A DNA stretch of 64,000 bases, taken from assembly GCA_965368335.1 (NCBI GenBank), contig CBDUMN010000003.1, positions 1-64,000 of the forward strand. Reading direction: 5' to 3'. Shown in pieces: positions 26,332-35,295 of the stretch. Origin of the DNA: CBDUMN01 sp965368335 (GTDB lineage: Bacteria > Pseudomonadota > Alphaproteobacteria > Rhodospirillales > JAPHRK01). The position numbers and the translations under genes were made by a program. Under the pieces are notes generated by a model, which was not told the origin of the DNA, ran no database searches, and worked only from the letters and a program-made list of their open reading frames with translations. How positions within the stretch are numbered: the stretch's first letter is position 1; every line of letters starts with the position of its first letter.

Positions 26332-27438
26332 GTGAGCAGCTTGAAAATCCCCTACGTCAATTTCAAGGCTCAGTATGAAGCCGAGAAAGACGATCTCGCC
26401 CGGATAACCGACGAGGTTTTCGCTTCCGGCTGGCTGATCGGCGGCGAGCAGGTAGAAAGGCTGGAGGCTGAGCTTGCCACCTATTGCGGGGTCGAGCATA
26501 CCGTGGCGCTCAACTCCGGCACCGACGCATTGATCCTCGGCATGAAGGCCCTGGAAATTGGTCCCGGCGACGAGGTCATTACGCCGCCCAACTCTTTCGT
26601 CGCCTCGACCGCCGCCATCATCGCCGTCGGCGCAACGCCGGTTTTTGCCGATGTAGGCGACGGCATCAACATCGACCCAACCAAAATTGAAGACGCCATG
26701 ACGGCCAAAACCAAGGCGATCATGCCGGTCCACCTTTCGGGCCGCATCGCGGACATGGACGCCATCAACGCCATCGCTAAGCAGCATGGCCTTTACATCA
26801 TCGAAGACGCCGCCCAGTCGGTGGGATCAACCTACAAAGGCAAAAAAAGCGGCAGTCTCGGGACCCTCGGATGTTTTTCCGCCCATCCCTTAAAAAACCT
26901 CAATGCGGCAGGCGACGCCGGTTTCCTGACCACCAACAACGCAGGCATCGCGGAACGTATCAAGCTCCTGCGCAACCATGGCCTTAAAGACCGCAATACG
27001 GTGGTCGAATGGGGCACGGTTTCGCGGCTCGACAGCCTCCAGGCGGCCATCCTGCGCTATCGGCTTGGCAACATTGAGGCCACAATTCGAGCCCGCCGAA
27101 ACAATGCCCAACGCTACCGTGAGAAATTAGGCGGCAAGGGTTTTGAGTTGCCGCTCGGCAAGGAGCATGAGTTCAATACCTTCCATACCTTTATCATCCA
27201 TGCCGAACGGCGCGATGAACTGCAGGCCTACCTGCTGGAGCAAGGCATTGAAACGGCGATCCACTACCCGATCCCCATTCACCTGCAACCGGCGGCCCGA
27301 AGCCTCCGCTATAAAGAGGGCGATTTCCCAGTCTGTGAAGCCCAGGCGAAACGTATCCTCTCCTTGCCCATCCACCAGTATCTCAGCTACCAAGAAATCG
27401 ATTTGGTGGCTGAATTAGTAAACCGTTTTTACAAATAG
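26332..27438 (+). CDS. DegT/DnrJ/EryC1 family sugar aminotransferase (second of two)
   Basis: A 368-residue PLP aminotransferase with VALNSGTDALILGMKALE, VEDAAQS-type IIEDAAQSVGS, and a PLP Lys in SAHPLKNLN (about residue 188). I chose the GTG at 26332 because GGAGG stands eight bases before it; the ATG at 26317 lies on top of that ribosome site. Two adjacent, diverged aminotransferases suggest a diamino sugar, or one amino and one substrate-selective step. Confidence 0.9.
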   Translation: MSSLKIPYVNFKAQYEAEKDDLARITDEVFASGWLIGGEQVERLEAELATYCGVEHTVALNSGTDALILGMKALEIGPGDEVITPPNSFVASTAAIIAVGATPVFADVGDGINIDPTKIEDAMTAKTKAIMPVHLSGRIADMDAINAIAKQHGLYIIEDAAQSVGSTYKGKKSGSLGTLGCFSAHPLKNLNAAGDAGFLTTNNAGIAERIKLLRNHGLKDRNTVVEWGTVSRLDSLQAAILRYRLGNIEATIRARRNNAQRYREKLGGKGFELPLGKEHEFNTFHTFIIHAERRDELQAYLLEQGIETAIHYPIPIHLQPAARSLRYKEGDFPVCEAQAKRILSLPIHQYLSYQEIDLVAELVNRFYK

Positions 27439-27446
27439 GCGAAACC

Positions 27447-28289
27447 ATGGCGAAAAGAGTTCTTTTGTTTGGCTACACCGGCAAATTGGGCCGAGCGCTG
27501 CATAAAGCCCTGGCAGACGACTTCGAGGTTACCGGCAAAAACACTTCAGATTTCGACGCCATGGATTTTGCCAGCGCGGATAAGCTGATCGACGAGATTC
27601 AGCCGGAAATTATCATCAATCCAGTCGCTTATCTGGGTATCGACGCCTGTGAGCAAAACCCATACCCTGCCTCTGTCATCAATACGCTGTTTCCGCAACA
27701 TTTGGCGCGGCGTTGCTTGGAAACGGAAGCATCTCTCGTACAATTCTCCACCGAGTCGGTTTTTTCGGGAAAGTTGAAACGGCCAATTAGCGAAGAGGAT
27801 ACGCCCGACCCTGCCAATAACTATGGTTTCACCAAGTACATGTCGGAAGTGACCGTCCGGGACACCCTGGAAACCCATTATATTTTCCGCCTGCCCGTTC
27901 TGTTTGGCGAAAACCCACGTCGCAATCAGTTTGTCGAAAAGATGCTCGACATGGGCAAAGAGCGTGGAAGCTTGCGCATTGCCGACGATATTATTACCGC
28001 ACCCACCTATGCCAAGGATGTTGCCGAACGCATCGCGATCATGCTCAAGGGAAAGCCCCCCTTCGGACTCTACCACCTCGCCAACGCAGGTCAGGCCACA
28101 CTTTACGAGATGATAAACGAAACCGTCGCCAATCTGGGCCTCGACATTGAGATCAAGCGGGCGTCGCTCAATGACTTCCCGAGCATTGGCAACAAAAACA
28201 CCATTACGCCCTTAAAAACCATCAAGACCACCCCTCTGCGTCCTTGGCGGGAAGCCTTGGCTGAGTATTGTGCAGAACACGAAAAATGA
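27447..28289 (+). CDS. RmlD-like sugar-nucleotide reductase (SDR)
   Basis: A 280-residue short-chain dehydrogenase like dTDP-4-dehydrorhamnose reductase: Rossmann motif FGYTGKLGRAL, VQFSTESVFSG with the catalytic serine/threonine, and a YxxxK pair YGFTK. RmlD-type enzymes reduce a 4-keto sugar nucleotide. NPVAYLGIDACEQNP matches the family's nucleotide region. It is the last gene of the operon, and would reduce or epimerise the keto sugar produced upstream. Substrate unknown. Confidence 0.8.
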   Translation: MAKRVLLFGYTGKLGRALHKALADDFEVTGKNTSDFDAMDFASADKLIDEIQPEIIINPVAYLGIDACEQNPYPASVINTLFPQHLARRCLETEASLVQFSTESVFSGKLKRPISEEDTPDPANNYGFTKYMSEVTVRDTLETHYIFRLPVLFGENPRRNQFVEKMLDMGKERGSLRIADDIITAPTYAKDVAERIAIMLKGKPPFGLYHLANAGQATLYEMINETVANLGLDIEIKRASLNDFPSIGNKNTITPLKTIKTTPLRPWREALAEYCAEHEK

Positions 28290-28292
28290 ATA

Positions 28293-28307
28293 TGAGAATC
28301 ATTCACA
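28293..28307. promoter_or_regulatory. weak Fur-box-like sequence before the DUF59-radical SAM gene
   Basis: TGAGAATCATTCACA matches a 15-base Fur-type symmetric consensus at most positions. It lies about 140 bp before the start at 28448, in a gap of 158 bp where no clear promoter was found. Iron regulation of a cluster-dependent enzyme would be sensible, but the match is modest. Confidence 0.2.
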
Positions 28308-28447
28308 AAACAATCGCTTTTTAAGCTTTTCTTGAGGGTTTTTGTGCCCATATAGAAGGCTGCGGTTTTTATCGGCACAAGCACAGCGCCGACAAGGAAT
28401 AGGGCCTGGACAGAATATCCCGGCCATACGTGACCAGGAGTAACAGA

Positions 28448-29815
28448 ATGTCTCACATCACGACGGAACAGGTCCGCGACGCTCTCAAATCAATCACCGA
28501 TCCGGATAGCGGGGCCGATATCGTCAGCCGCGGTATGATTTCGGAAATCGCCATTCACGGTCGCAAAGTCAGCTTTGCAATTATGGTCAATGGTGAGGGC
28601 GGCGAACGGATGGAACCAATCCGCAAGGCTGCCGAAGACATTGTTTCAAAAATTTCAGGTGTCGCTCAGGCCCATGTGGCCCTGACCGCCGAACGCGCAC
28701 CAACCATGCCCAACGCGGACGCGCGTAAACTCGACAAATACAAAATGGACGGCAACAAGATGCTCTGGCATATGGAGCGCGTCCAAGCCTGGAAAAACGG
28801 TGAGCGCATTGCTCCGCTACACATCGACGTCGGACTTTCAAAGGGTTGCAACATCCGCTGCCAATACTGTTATGGCGTGACCCAGGGCAATTTTTTCCGC
28901 AAAGGCTCAGAGCGCGTTTTCCCACGCGACGCACTGCTCCAGTACATGCAGGATTGCGGCGACCTCGGCGTGCGCTCTATCGCATTGATCGGCGAAGCGG
29001 AACCCACGCTAAACCCGGCCGTTTACGAGGCCATCGCCACCGGCAAGAAAGCTGGGGTCGACATGTCGATGGGCACCAACGGCGTTTTGTTCGACACAAC
29101 CAAGGTCGGTGAAGAAGCCCTGGAACATCTTACTTGGCTGCGCTTTAATATTTCCGCCGGGTCCGACTACGCCTACCGGCGCGTCCATGCTTCCAAAGAA
29201 TTCAATACGGTGGTCGAAAAAATCCGCTTCACCGTCGAGACCAAGCGGAAACTCAACCTCGACACCACCGTCGGCCTACAGATGGTCCTCACCCCTCAAA
29301 ATGTCGATCAGGCCGTTCCACTCGCCCAACTCGGCGCCGAGTTGGAAGTGGACTATCTGGTCATCAAGCAGTGCTCGGACACTCAGGAAGGTGACATCGG
29401 GGTCTATGACCAACTCGAGGTTTATCACGACTTCAGCGAAACCCTGCACCAAGCCGAAACCTTTTCCAATGACCACTACAACGTGATCGTCAAATGGGAC
29501 AAGATCACCAACGAAGGGCATCGAGAATACGACAACTGTCTCGGCACGCCTTTCCTGCTCTATTCCTCCGGCGACGGCAAGCTCTACCCCTGCGGTCAGT
29601 GGTTTGGTTACCGCGAAGAAGAATTCCGCTTGGCCGACTTAACCCAGACGACCTTTAAGGAAGCCATCGAAAGCGATGCCTACTGGGACATCATCAAAAA
29701 GCAGGCCTGTCATGTGGACGTGCATAAAGAGTGCTACTCCAACTGCCGCACCCACTCGATCAACGATTTCCTGTGGAACTTCAGCCACCCACCGGCACAT
29801 GTGAATTTCGTTTAA
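28448..29815 (+). CDS. radical SAM protein with N-terminal DUF59/MIP18-like domain
   Basis: A 455-residue fusion. Residues 1-85 resemble the DUF59 domain at the start of Mrp/ApbC iron-sulfur carriers: SITDPDSGADIVSRGMI, then HVALTAERAP. Residues about 120-330 are a radical SAM domain with CNIRCQYC (Cys134, 138, 141), which would bind the [4Fe-4S] cluster that cleaves S-adenosylmethionine. The C-terminal part has cysteines in LYPCGQW and ACHVDVHKECYSNC, as in SPASM/twitch-type auxiliary-cluster domains. The start is the ATG at 28448, after CAGGAGTAACAG. It follows the sugar operon but has its own leader. The substrate is unknown: sugar, peptide or glycan are all possible. Confidence 0.85.
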   Translation: MSHITTEQVRDALKSITDPDSGADIVSRGMISEIAIHGRKVSFAIMVNGEGGERMEPIRKAAEDIVSKISGVAQAHVALTAERAPTMPNADARKLDKYKMDGNKMLWHMERVQAWKNGERIAPLHIDVGLSKGCNIRCQYCYGVTQGNFFRKGSERVFPRDALLQYMQDCGDLGVRSIALIGEAEPTLNPAVYEAIATGKKAGVDMSMGTNGVLFDTTKVGEEALEHLTWLRFNISAGSDYAYRRVHASKEFNTVVEKIRFTVETKRKLNLDTTVGLQMVLTPQNVDQAVPLAQLGAELEVDYLVIKQCSDTQEGDIGVYDQLEVYHDFSETLHQAETFSNDHYNVIVKWDKITNEGHREYDNCLGTPFLLYSSGDGKLYPCGQWFGYREEEFRLADLTQTTFKEAIESDAYWDIIKKQACHVDVHKECYSNCRTHSINDFLWNFSHPPAHVNFV

Positions 29816-29843
29816 GACGGCAATTTGCAGATCCATTAGAGAA

Positions 29844-31625
29844 ATGGAAATTCAACAAAAACTCCAGAACGGCCTGATGCTCCACCGTAGCGGCGACAAG
29901 AAAGCTGCTGAAACGGCGTACCTCGATGTGATTTCTCAAGACCCTCTTCAGGTCGATGCGCTCCATCTACTTGCAGTATTGCGTCTTGAAGAAGGGCGGC
30001 AAGAAGATGCCCTAGAAAATATCGACAAGGCCCTACAAGTGGACCCGGAGTATCCTGCCGCACGGCTCAATCGGGCGAACATTCTCATGGCGCTTCATCG
30101 TCCTCACGAGGCCATAAGAGAGCTGCAGGAACTGAGCATCGCCAAACCGGATTTATTGGAAGTTTATATTAATCTGGGGAATGCCTTACTTTCCGTCAAA
30201 AAGTTTAACGCCGCCCTTATTGAGTTTGACAAGGCGCTCAAGGTTAACCCCAATCATCCAAATGCACGTATGGGATATGGGCTCGCCCAAGAAGGGCTGG
30301 AACACTATGCCGAAGCCGCCGAGGCGTTTAGGGGTGTCCTCAAACAAATACCCAATGAACCAACCGTGTTGGCGCGATTGGCAAGCGTCAACGGAGAAAT
30401 GAGCAACCTAAACGAGGCCTTGCAGTATGCTCTTTCAGCCCTGGCCTTTAACACTAAATCGGCAGAAAATTATTATAACGTCGTTATCTATGCTGGTGCG
30501 TTGGCCGAAAAAGGCGACCCAGCCGGACATCAAGCCCTTCAAAGCCTAGAGAACATCACCAAACCCGAAAGCCCCTTAACCAAGGCGGCTGAAAAACTCA
30601 TGGTTTTCTATCAAGGACGGAAATCCCCTCAGGTAAAAATAATCAAGGCGTTAGGCGAAACATTTTCTGAGGAACAGCCAACCACGCTTACGATTGAACA
30701 AGCCGAAGTGGTGAATGATCAATGGTACGTTATTAAGGATGATGTTCTTTACATAGACCCCCACGCTCATATCCGAGAAACGGAGCAGCAACCAACCGTG
30801 ACCCTGCATCCTGGGGGAAAAGCGGTTTTATCCGAAGCCCCCCCTAAGCGCAGAAGCATTGATGAGCCGGTATTCCTCATGGGGGGATGTGGGAATTACT
30901 ATCACTGGATTATCGATCATCTGCCAAATCTTATGGCGCTCGAGCAAGCGAATTTATCCAAACAACCACTTATTCTTCTTCATCACGACCCATCACCAAA
31001 TCAGCTGGAAGCTCTTACTTTGTTGGGTATCGACAAAGAAAGACTATGCTTCTTCTCCGACGCGGAAATTTTAGAATGCAGCCAACTGTTGCTGCCTTAT
31101 CTACCCGACAGGCGTCCCAACAAATGGGATGAAAAAAACTGGTGGTGGCAAACGACCGCAACACCCAAGGTTAGCGCATGGCTCAAAGAACGTTTTGCGC
31201 CAACACCAAAGACGGATGCCGCTGAAAAAATTTTTATAAGCCGGAGTACGGCAAAAACACGCCGTGTCGTTAACGAAGCGGAAATAGCCAACTTAGCAAA
31301 AGCCGCGGGCTACAGGATTGTTGAGCCCGGCATGATGAGCTTTAAAGAACAAGTCTCCATTTTTTCCGCCGCTAAGAAAATTGTAGCCCCGCATGGTGCA
31401 GGATTAACAAACATGGTCTTTGCCCCCGATGGCGTTGAAGTAGTTGAGTTCGTCGGTGAGATTGCTCCTCCTGAATTCTTTGAGGCGTTGGCAAAAACAA
31501 AGAATGCCGCTTATCAGAGAGTAACCTGCAGGCTCAGCGATGGCTTTTCGTCATATCGAAAGCGAGACAACCGGTTCAATGACTTCATCATTGATCCTGA
31601 GGAAGCAAGAAGCGTTTTCACGTAG
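29844..31625 (+). CDS. TPR protein with glycosyltransferase family 61-like domain
   Basis: A 593-residue protein. Residues about 1-250 contain TPR helical repeats (units such as AARLNRANILMALHRPHEAI and NPNHPNARMGYGLAQEG). Residues about 300-590 are like the DUF563/GT61 family: GGCGNYYHWIIDHLPNLMAL, FISRSTAKTRRVVNE and IVAPHGAGLTNMVF. GT61 enzymes transfer sugars such as xylose in eukaryotes; bacterial members sit in surface-glycan loci. It starts 28 bp after the DUF59-radical SAM stop. Its base composition is more A+T-rich than that of the genes before it. Confidence 0.85.
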   Translation: MEIQQKLQNGLMLHRSGDKKAAETAYLDVISQDPLQVDALHLLAVLRLEEGRQEDALENIDKALQVDPEYPAARLNRANILMALHRPHEAIRELQELSIAKPDLLEVYINLGNALLSVKKFNAALIEFDKALKVNPNHPNARMGYGLAQEGLEHYAEAAEAFRGVLKQIPNEPTVLARLASVNGEMSNLNEALQYALSALAFNTKSAENYYNVVIYAGALAEKGDPAGHQALQSLENITKPESPLTKAAEKLMVFYQGRKSPQVKIIKALGETFSEEQPTTLTIEQAEVVNDQWYVIKDDVLYIDPHAHIRETEQQPTVTLHPGGKAVLSEAPPKRRSIDEPVFLMGGCGNYYHWIIDHLPNLMALEQANLSKQPLILLHHDPSPNQLEALTLLGIDKERLCFFSDAEILECSQLLLPYLPDRRPNKWDEKNWWWQTTATPKVSAWLKERFAPTPKTDAAEKIFISRSTAKTRRVVNEAEIANLAKAAGYRIVEPGMMSFKEQVSIFSAAKKIVAPHGAGLTNMVFAPDGVEVVEFVGEIAPPEFFEALAKTKNAAYQRVTCRLSDGFSSYRKRDNRFNDFIIDPEEARSVFT

Positions 31626-31672
31626 TCATGCTGGTTGCCCGGCAAGACACTTTATTAAGTAAGGAGAGCTCT

Positions 31673-33052
31673 ATGCCTCATTTGCTATCGGCCCCAACAA
31701 CGGTGAATTTAGAACTCACGGAAATCTGCAATGTCAAATGCGATCATTGCTACAACTATTGGCGCGACGAAAGCATGGGCGAAATCTCGCTTGATGGCGA
31801 AAGACTAGAGCGTGTCATTGACAACTTGGCGAAGGCTGGGGTTTTCCATGTCATCCTGAGCGGCGGGGAGCCAATGGCGAAATTCCCCTTGTTGCTGCAA
31901 GCCGTTGAGCGGTTGAATAGCCACGGGATGTCATTAAGCGTCAATAGCAATGTCATGCTGCTCACGCCGGAAAGAGCTTCCCAGCTTGTTGAAAGGGGCG
32001 TTGACCATATCCTGACCAGTTTGCCGTCACTCGATCCGGCGACCAATGATCGAATTATGAATAAAGTTGGAGCTTTCGAGAAAATCGTAACAGGCATTAC
32101 AAATGCGGTAGACGCAGGCATCCGCATCAGCGTCAACATGGTCATTACGAAGAAGAACTATCAAGACGTCTACAAAACCGCGAAATTCGTAGCCAATCTA
32201 GGCGCACAACGTATTTTCATCACCCGTTCAGTGCCCCCGATATATACGGAAACAGTGTCCGACGACGAATACGACATGACGCCAGAGGAAGTTCGCTCGG
32301 CGCTCGACAGCGCCATCCAGGCGCGTGACGAGTTCGGCATCATGATCGGAACCCTGGTCAGCTACCCGCTTTGTTTCCTGAGCGATTTAGAAAAATACAA
32401 AGACTTTGTCGGACGCGGTTGCCCGGCACAGCGCGGCGATCGGATGAGCATTAACGCCAATGGTGCGGTTCACGCCTGCGTCCATGAAGAAGATGGTTAC
32501 GGCAATATTCTGGAAAATGATATACGCGACATTTACCAAAACAGCATGCGCAAATGGCACGGAGGAAACCTCCACTACGATGGCTGCGAAGGGTGCGAAT
32601 ATATCGATGTTTGCGAATCTGGTTGTCGCATGAATGCACTGGGCCGCGAAGGCGCAATGAATCTTAAAGACCCACTGTATCAAGGACCTACTCACTTCAA
32701 GCGCCATTTCAAGTTCGACCAAAACGACGACTCCATTACGCTGATCGAAGAGAATCAGGCATTCACGGTCCCTTCCCGGCTCAGATTCCGGAAAGAAAAC
32801 GATTTTTACTTGGTGAATATTCGATGGGGCAATTCGATCACCCTTGATAATGAAACGACCGAATTCCTGATAGCCCATCAGGAAAGCGGTGAAGCATTTA
32901 CGCTAAATGACCTCGGAGAAACCAAAGCTAAGATTTTGCGCAATCTGTATTTCAAGGATGTCATTGAAACCAAGGACAGCCAGCCAACAGATAGCAACAA
33001 GGCGTTTCTCGGCCTCAGCCTTAATCCAGATGCACTAAAAACAGGGACCTAG
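31673..33052 (+). CDS. radical SAM/SPASM protein with possible PqqD-like tail
   Basis: A 459-residue radical SAM enzyme: CNVKCDHC (Cys19, 23, 26), LSGGEP, then a SPASM-type C-terminal region with CPAQRGDRMSINANG, HACVHEE and CEGCEYIDVCESGC. The last 80 residues or so (RLRFRKENDFYLVNIRWGNS, then ITLDNETTEFLIAHQ) have the strand-helix look of a PqqD/RRE peptide-binding domain. SPASM enzymes usually modify peptides or oxidise alcohols. The ATG at 31673 follows AAGGAG; an ATG at 31628 is weaker. No precursor peptide gene was found next to it. It converges on galE. Confidence 0.82.
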   Translation: MPHLLSAPTTVNLELTEICNVKCDHCYNYWRDESMGEISLDGERLERVIDNLAKAGVFHVILSGGEPMAKFPLLLQAVERLNSHGMSLSVNSNVMLLTPERASQLVERGVDHILTSLPSLDPATNDRIMNKVGAFEKIVTGITNAVDAGIRISVNMVITKKNYQDVYKTAKFVANLGAQRIFITRSVPPIYTETVSDDEYDMTPEEVRSALDSAIQARDEFGIMIGTLVSYPLCFLSDLEKYKDFVGRGCPAQRGDRMSINANGAVHACVHEEDGYGNILENDIRDIYQNSMRKWHGGNLHYDGCEGCEYIDVCESGCRMNALGREGAMNLKDPLYQGPTHFKRHFKFDQNDDSITLIEENQAFTVPSRLRFRKENDFYLVNIRWGNSITLDNETTEFLIAHQESGEAFTLNDLGETKAKILRNLYFKDVIETKDSQPTDSNKAFLGLSLNPDALKTGT

Positions 33053-33065
33053 CCCTATTAAAAAG

Positions 33066-33083
33066 CTAGGGTCAGAACCCTAG
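33066..33083. terminator. hairpin between convergent genes
   Basis: CTAGGGT (33066-33072), loop CAGA, ACCCTAG (33077-33083) is a perfect 7-bp hairpin between the radical SAM gene and galE, overlapping the galE stop. It lacks a clear T-tract on either side, so termination is inferred from position. Confidence 0.45.
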
Positions 33084-34057
33084 GAACGGTTACCTTTTTC
33101 CAACCAGTCTGAGGCTGTTCGGATAATCGCTTCAAGGTCTGAGTTCGGGTGTCTAAAATTCAGCACGCGTTTGACCTTGTCTGGCTCGGCAATGAGACAA
33201 GCGGGGTCGCCAGGGCGGCGGGGCTTCACAACCGTTCTGACATTTTTACCCGTCACCTTTTCGACCGCGGCAATGACTTCCTTCACGGAATGGCCAATGC
33301 CGGTGCCTAGATTGTAAGGAGAAAATTCCGGTGTATCTCGAAAACTTTCTAAAGCCGTGACATGGACGGTCGCCAGATCGCTTACATGCACATAATCGCG
33401 CACACAACTACCATCAGGCGTCGGATAATCATCACCATAAATTTCCACAACCGTGCCATTGATGGCCGCTTCGAGGATACGGGGGATCAGGTGCGGCTCG
33501 GGATCATGAGCCTCCCCGACGTCTAAATCCGGGTCGGCCCCAGCAGCATTGAAATAGCGAAGCACAGCGGCTGAAATTCCCTCCGCCTTGACCATATCCT
33601 CAATGATCCGCTCACATGTCACCTTACTCATGCCATAAGGTGAAATTGGGTTGAGCGGCAGGCCCTCATCAATTGAGGTTGCGTTTTGGTCGCCAAAAAT
33701 AGTGCAACTACTGGAAAAAACGATCTTCCGAACCCCAGTTTGCTGCATGGCTCGGGCCAATGAGATCATCCCCCCCACATTATTGTTATAGTAGAGCAAA
33801 GGCTGCTCGTTGGACTCTCCTACATAGGCAAATGAGGCGAAATGCATGACGCCTTCGACGCCATATTCGGTCATCACAGCCGCCAAACGCCCCTCATCGA
33901 GGATATCGCCTTCCTCTAACGGCCCCCAACGAACCGCCCAAGCATTTCCTCGGCACAGATTGTCATAGGTCACGGGCACATAACCGGCCGATGCAAGCGC
34001 TTTACAAGCATGGCTACCTATGTAGCCCGCGCCCCCGGTTACCAGGACCGACTTCAT
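33080..34057 (-). CDS. galE: UDP-glucose 4-epimerase
   Basis: A 325-residue extended SDR with GGAGYIGSHACKAL, the catalytic-region FSSSCTIFG and YxxxK pair YGMSK. The fragments RVLNF and YNLGTGIGHSVKEV are typical of GalE, which interconverts UDP-glucose and UDP-galactose, or their N-acetyl forms. It is the last gene of a minus-strand operon that starts at neuA (40260), and overlaps the preceding glycosyltransferase-like gene by four bases (ATGA). Confidence 0.9.
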   Translation of the reverse strand: MKSVLVTGGAGYIGSHACKALASAGYVPVTYDNLCRGNAWAVRWGPLEEGDILDEGRLAAVMTEYGVEGVMHFASFAYVGESNEQPLLYYNNNVGGMISLARAMQQTGVRKIVFSSSCTIFGDQNATSIDEGLPLNPISPYGMSKVTCERIIEDMVKAEGISAAVLRYFNAAGADPDLDVGEAHDPEPHLIPRILEAAINGTVVEIYGDDYPTPDGSCVRDYVHVSDLATVHVTALESFRDTPEFSPYNLGTGIGHSVKEVIAAVEKVTGKNVRTVVKPRRPGDPACLIAEPDKVKRVLNFRHPNSDLEAIIRTASDWLEKGNRS

Positions 34058-35277
34058 TTTTCCGCCTTCCTTTTATCTGCAATATCTTCAATAGCCTTCA
34101 AAATCGCCGCCTTTGCATCGCCCGGTCGAATAAAATAGTTTAATGGCTTGCCCCATCGATTCGCCTTGAAAACCCCCGTGTCCCGATAGGTGGAGATCAC
34201 CTCTTCCAATTCATCAAGCTCATCGACAACCCGCAATAAAGGGGATTTGATTTTTGGAAAACGATCAAAAAGCTTCGGCATCCGATAAGTTACCACCGGC
34301 TTGCCATTGGCTAGAGCATTGAGAAACGTTGATGATGTCAACGTCACCACCATATCGACATTCTGATAGGTCTCATCAGTGATCAACCGGGAGGAATCCA
34401 GGCGCATATATGCGCCAAAGTGATATTCCACATGGTTCCGTATTTCTTCGCTCTCTGACGGATGAAACTTATAGATGGGCGTGAAAGACGCCAAAGTCAG
34501 GATGAATGGCGGGTAGTGCTTTTGCCAATCCTGCATCCTCATTTTTCTTTGCCTGACAAAATTTTGGTCGGGATAAAAAACACTAAAGATTTCAGGATTT
34601 TCTCTTCTCTTAATTTTTGACGAAAACACCCGCTTATCAATCAGCAAAGAGCCGACGATATGGATGTTCTTCTTCGGCACACCGTAGAGCAAACGCATGG
34701 TTTCCTCCGCCGACTTGCCAAAGAGAAAAACGTAGTCGGGATGTGTTTTGCCAAAAGGCTGGGAGCGGTGAATTTGGTTTGCGACAAAAAACTTCAAAGA
34801 ATCGGGAAAATAGCCGAATAGAAGACAAAACCGACGGACAAGAGGATACCACCAGGGGGAAAACTCGGGCTGCGGCTCAAATCCATGGAAACCATCCTGA
34901 ACGGTCATGGTCTTCAGCCCTAACTCTCGCGCTATTCGTCCTAACGGAGCTGCTTTGAGGGTGCCATCATTAAAAGTCAGGAATAAATCACCATCCGCCA
35001 TCAGCAAACGGGCTTTTTCACAAGCTAGGTCGATGCAGGCATCCAGATAGCTTTTTCGTATTCCTTTCGCTTTGAGAGCGGCGACTGTTTCATCCAGCTT
35101 TTCATCCAACTCGACAAAAGTTACGCCAATCTCCCTCGCTTTATCGATCACCCCGCCAACATCGATCTTGGGGGTGATAAAAAGGACAAGCTCATACCCT
35201 TTGGCCTGAAACTCAGGAAGCAAAACGCCCAGGTGGGCAACCTGGTTACTTGCCTCGCAGTATGAATATATCTTCAT
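34054..35277 (-). CDS. putative GT-B-like glycosyltransferase/surface carbohydrate protein
   Basis: A 407-residue protein not assigned with certainty. Its C-terminal half has VTLTSSTFLNALANGKPVVT, which resembles the donor-binding stretch of capsule (Kdo) transferase-like and CDP-glycerol transferase-like GT-B proteins. The N-terminus MKIYSYCEASNQVAHLGVLL looks like the first strand of a Rossmann domain. The place among nonulosonate genes, between a TylF-type methyltransferase and galE, supports a glycan-assembly role. Confidence 0.5.
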   Translation of the reverse strand: MKIYSYCEASNQVAHLGVLLPEFQAKGYELVLFITPKIDVGGVIDKAREIGVTFVELDEKLDETVAALKAKGIRKSYLDACIDLACEKARLLMADGDLFLTFNDGTLKAAPLGRIARELGLKTMTVQDGFHGFEPQPEFSPWWYPLVRRFCLLFGYFPDSLKFFVANQIHRSQPFGKTHPDYVFLFGKSAEETMRLLYGVPKKNIHIVGSLLIDKRVFSSKIKRRENPEIFSVFYPDQNFVRQRKMRMQDWQKHYPPFILTLASFTPIYKFHPSESEEIRNHVEYHFGAYMRLDSSRLITDETYQNVDMVVTLTSSTFLNALANGKPVVTYRMPKLFDRFPKIKSPLLRVVDELDELEEVISTYRDTGVFKANRWGKPLNYFIRPGDAKAAILKAIEDIADKRKAEK

Positions 35278-35295
35278 CGCCCGAAAAACTTCTTT

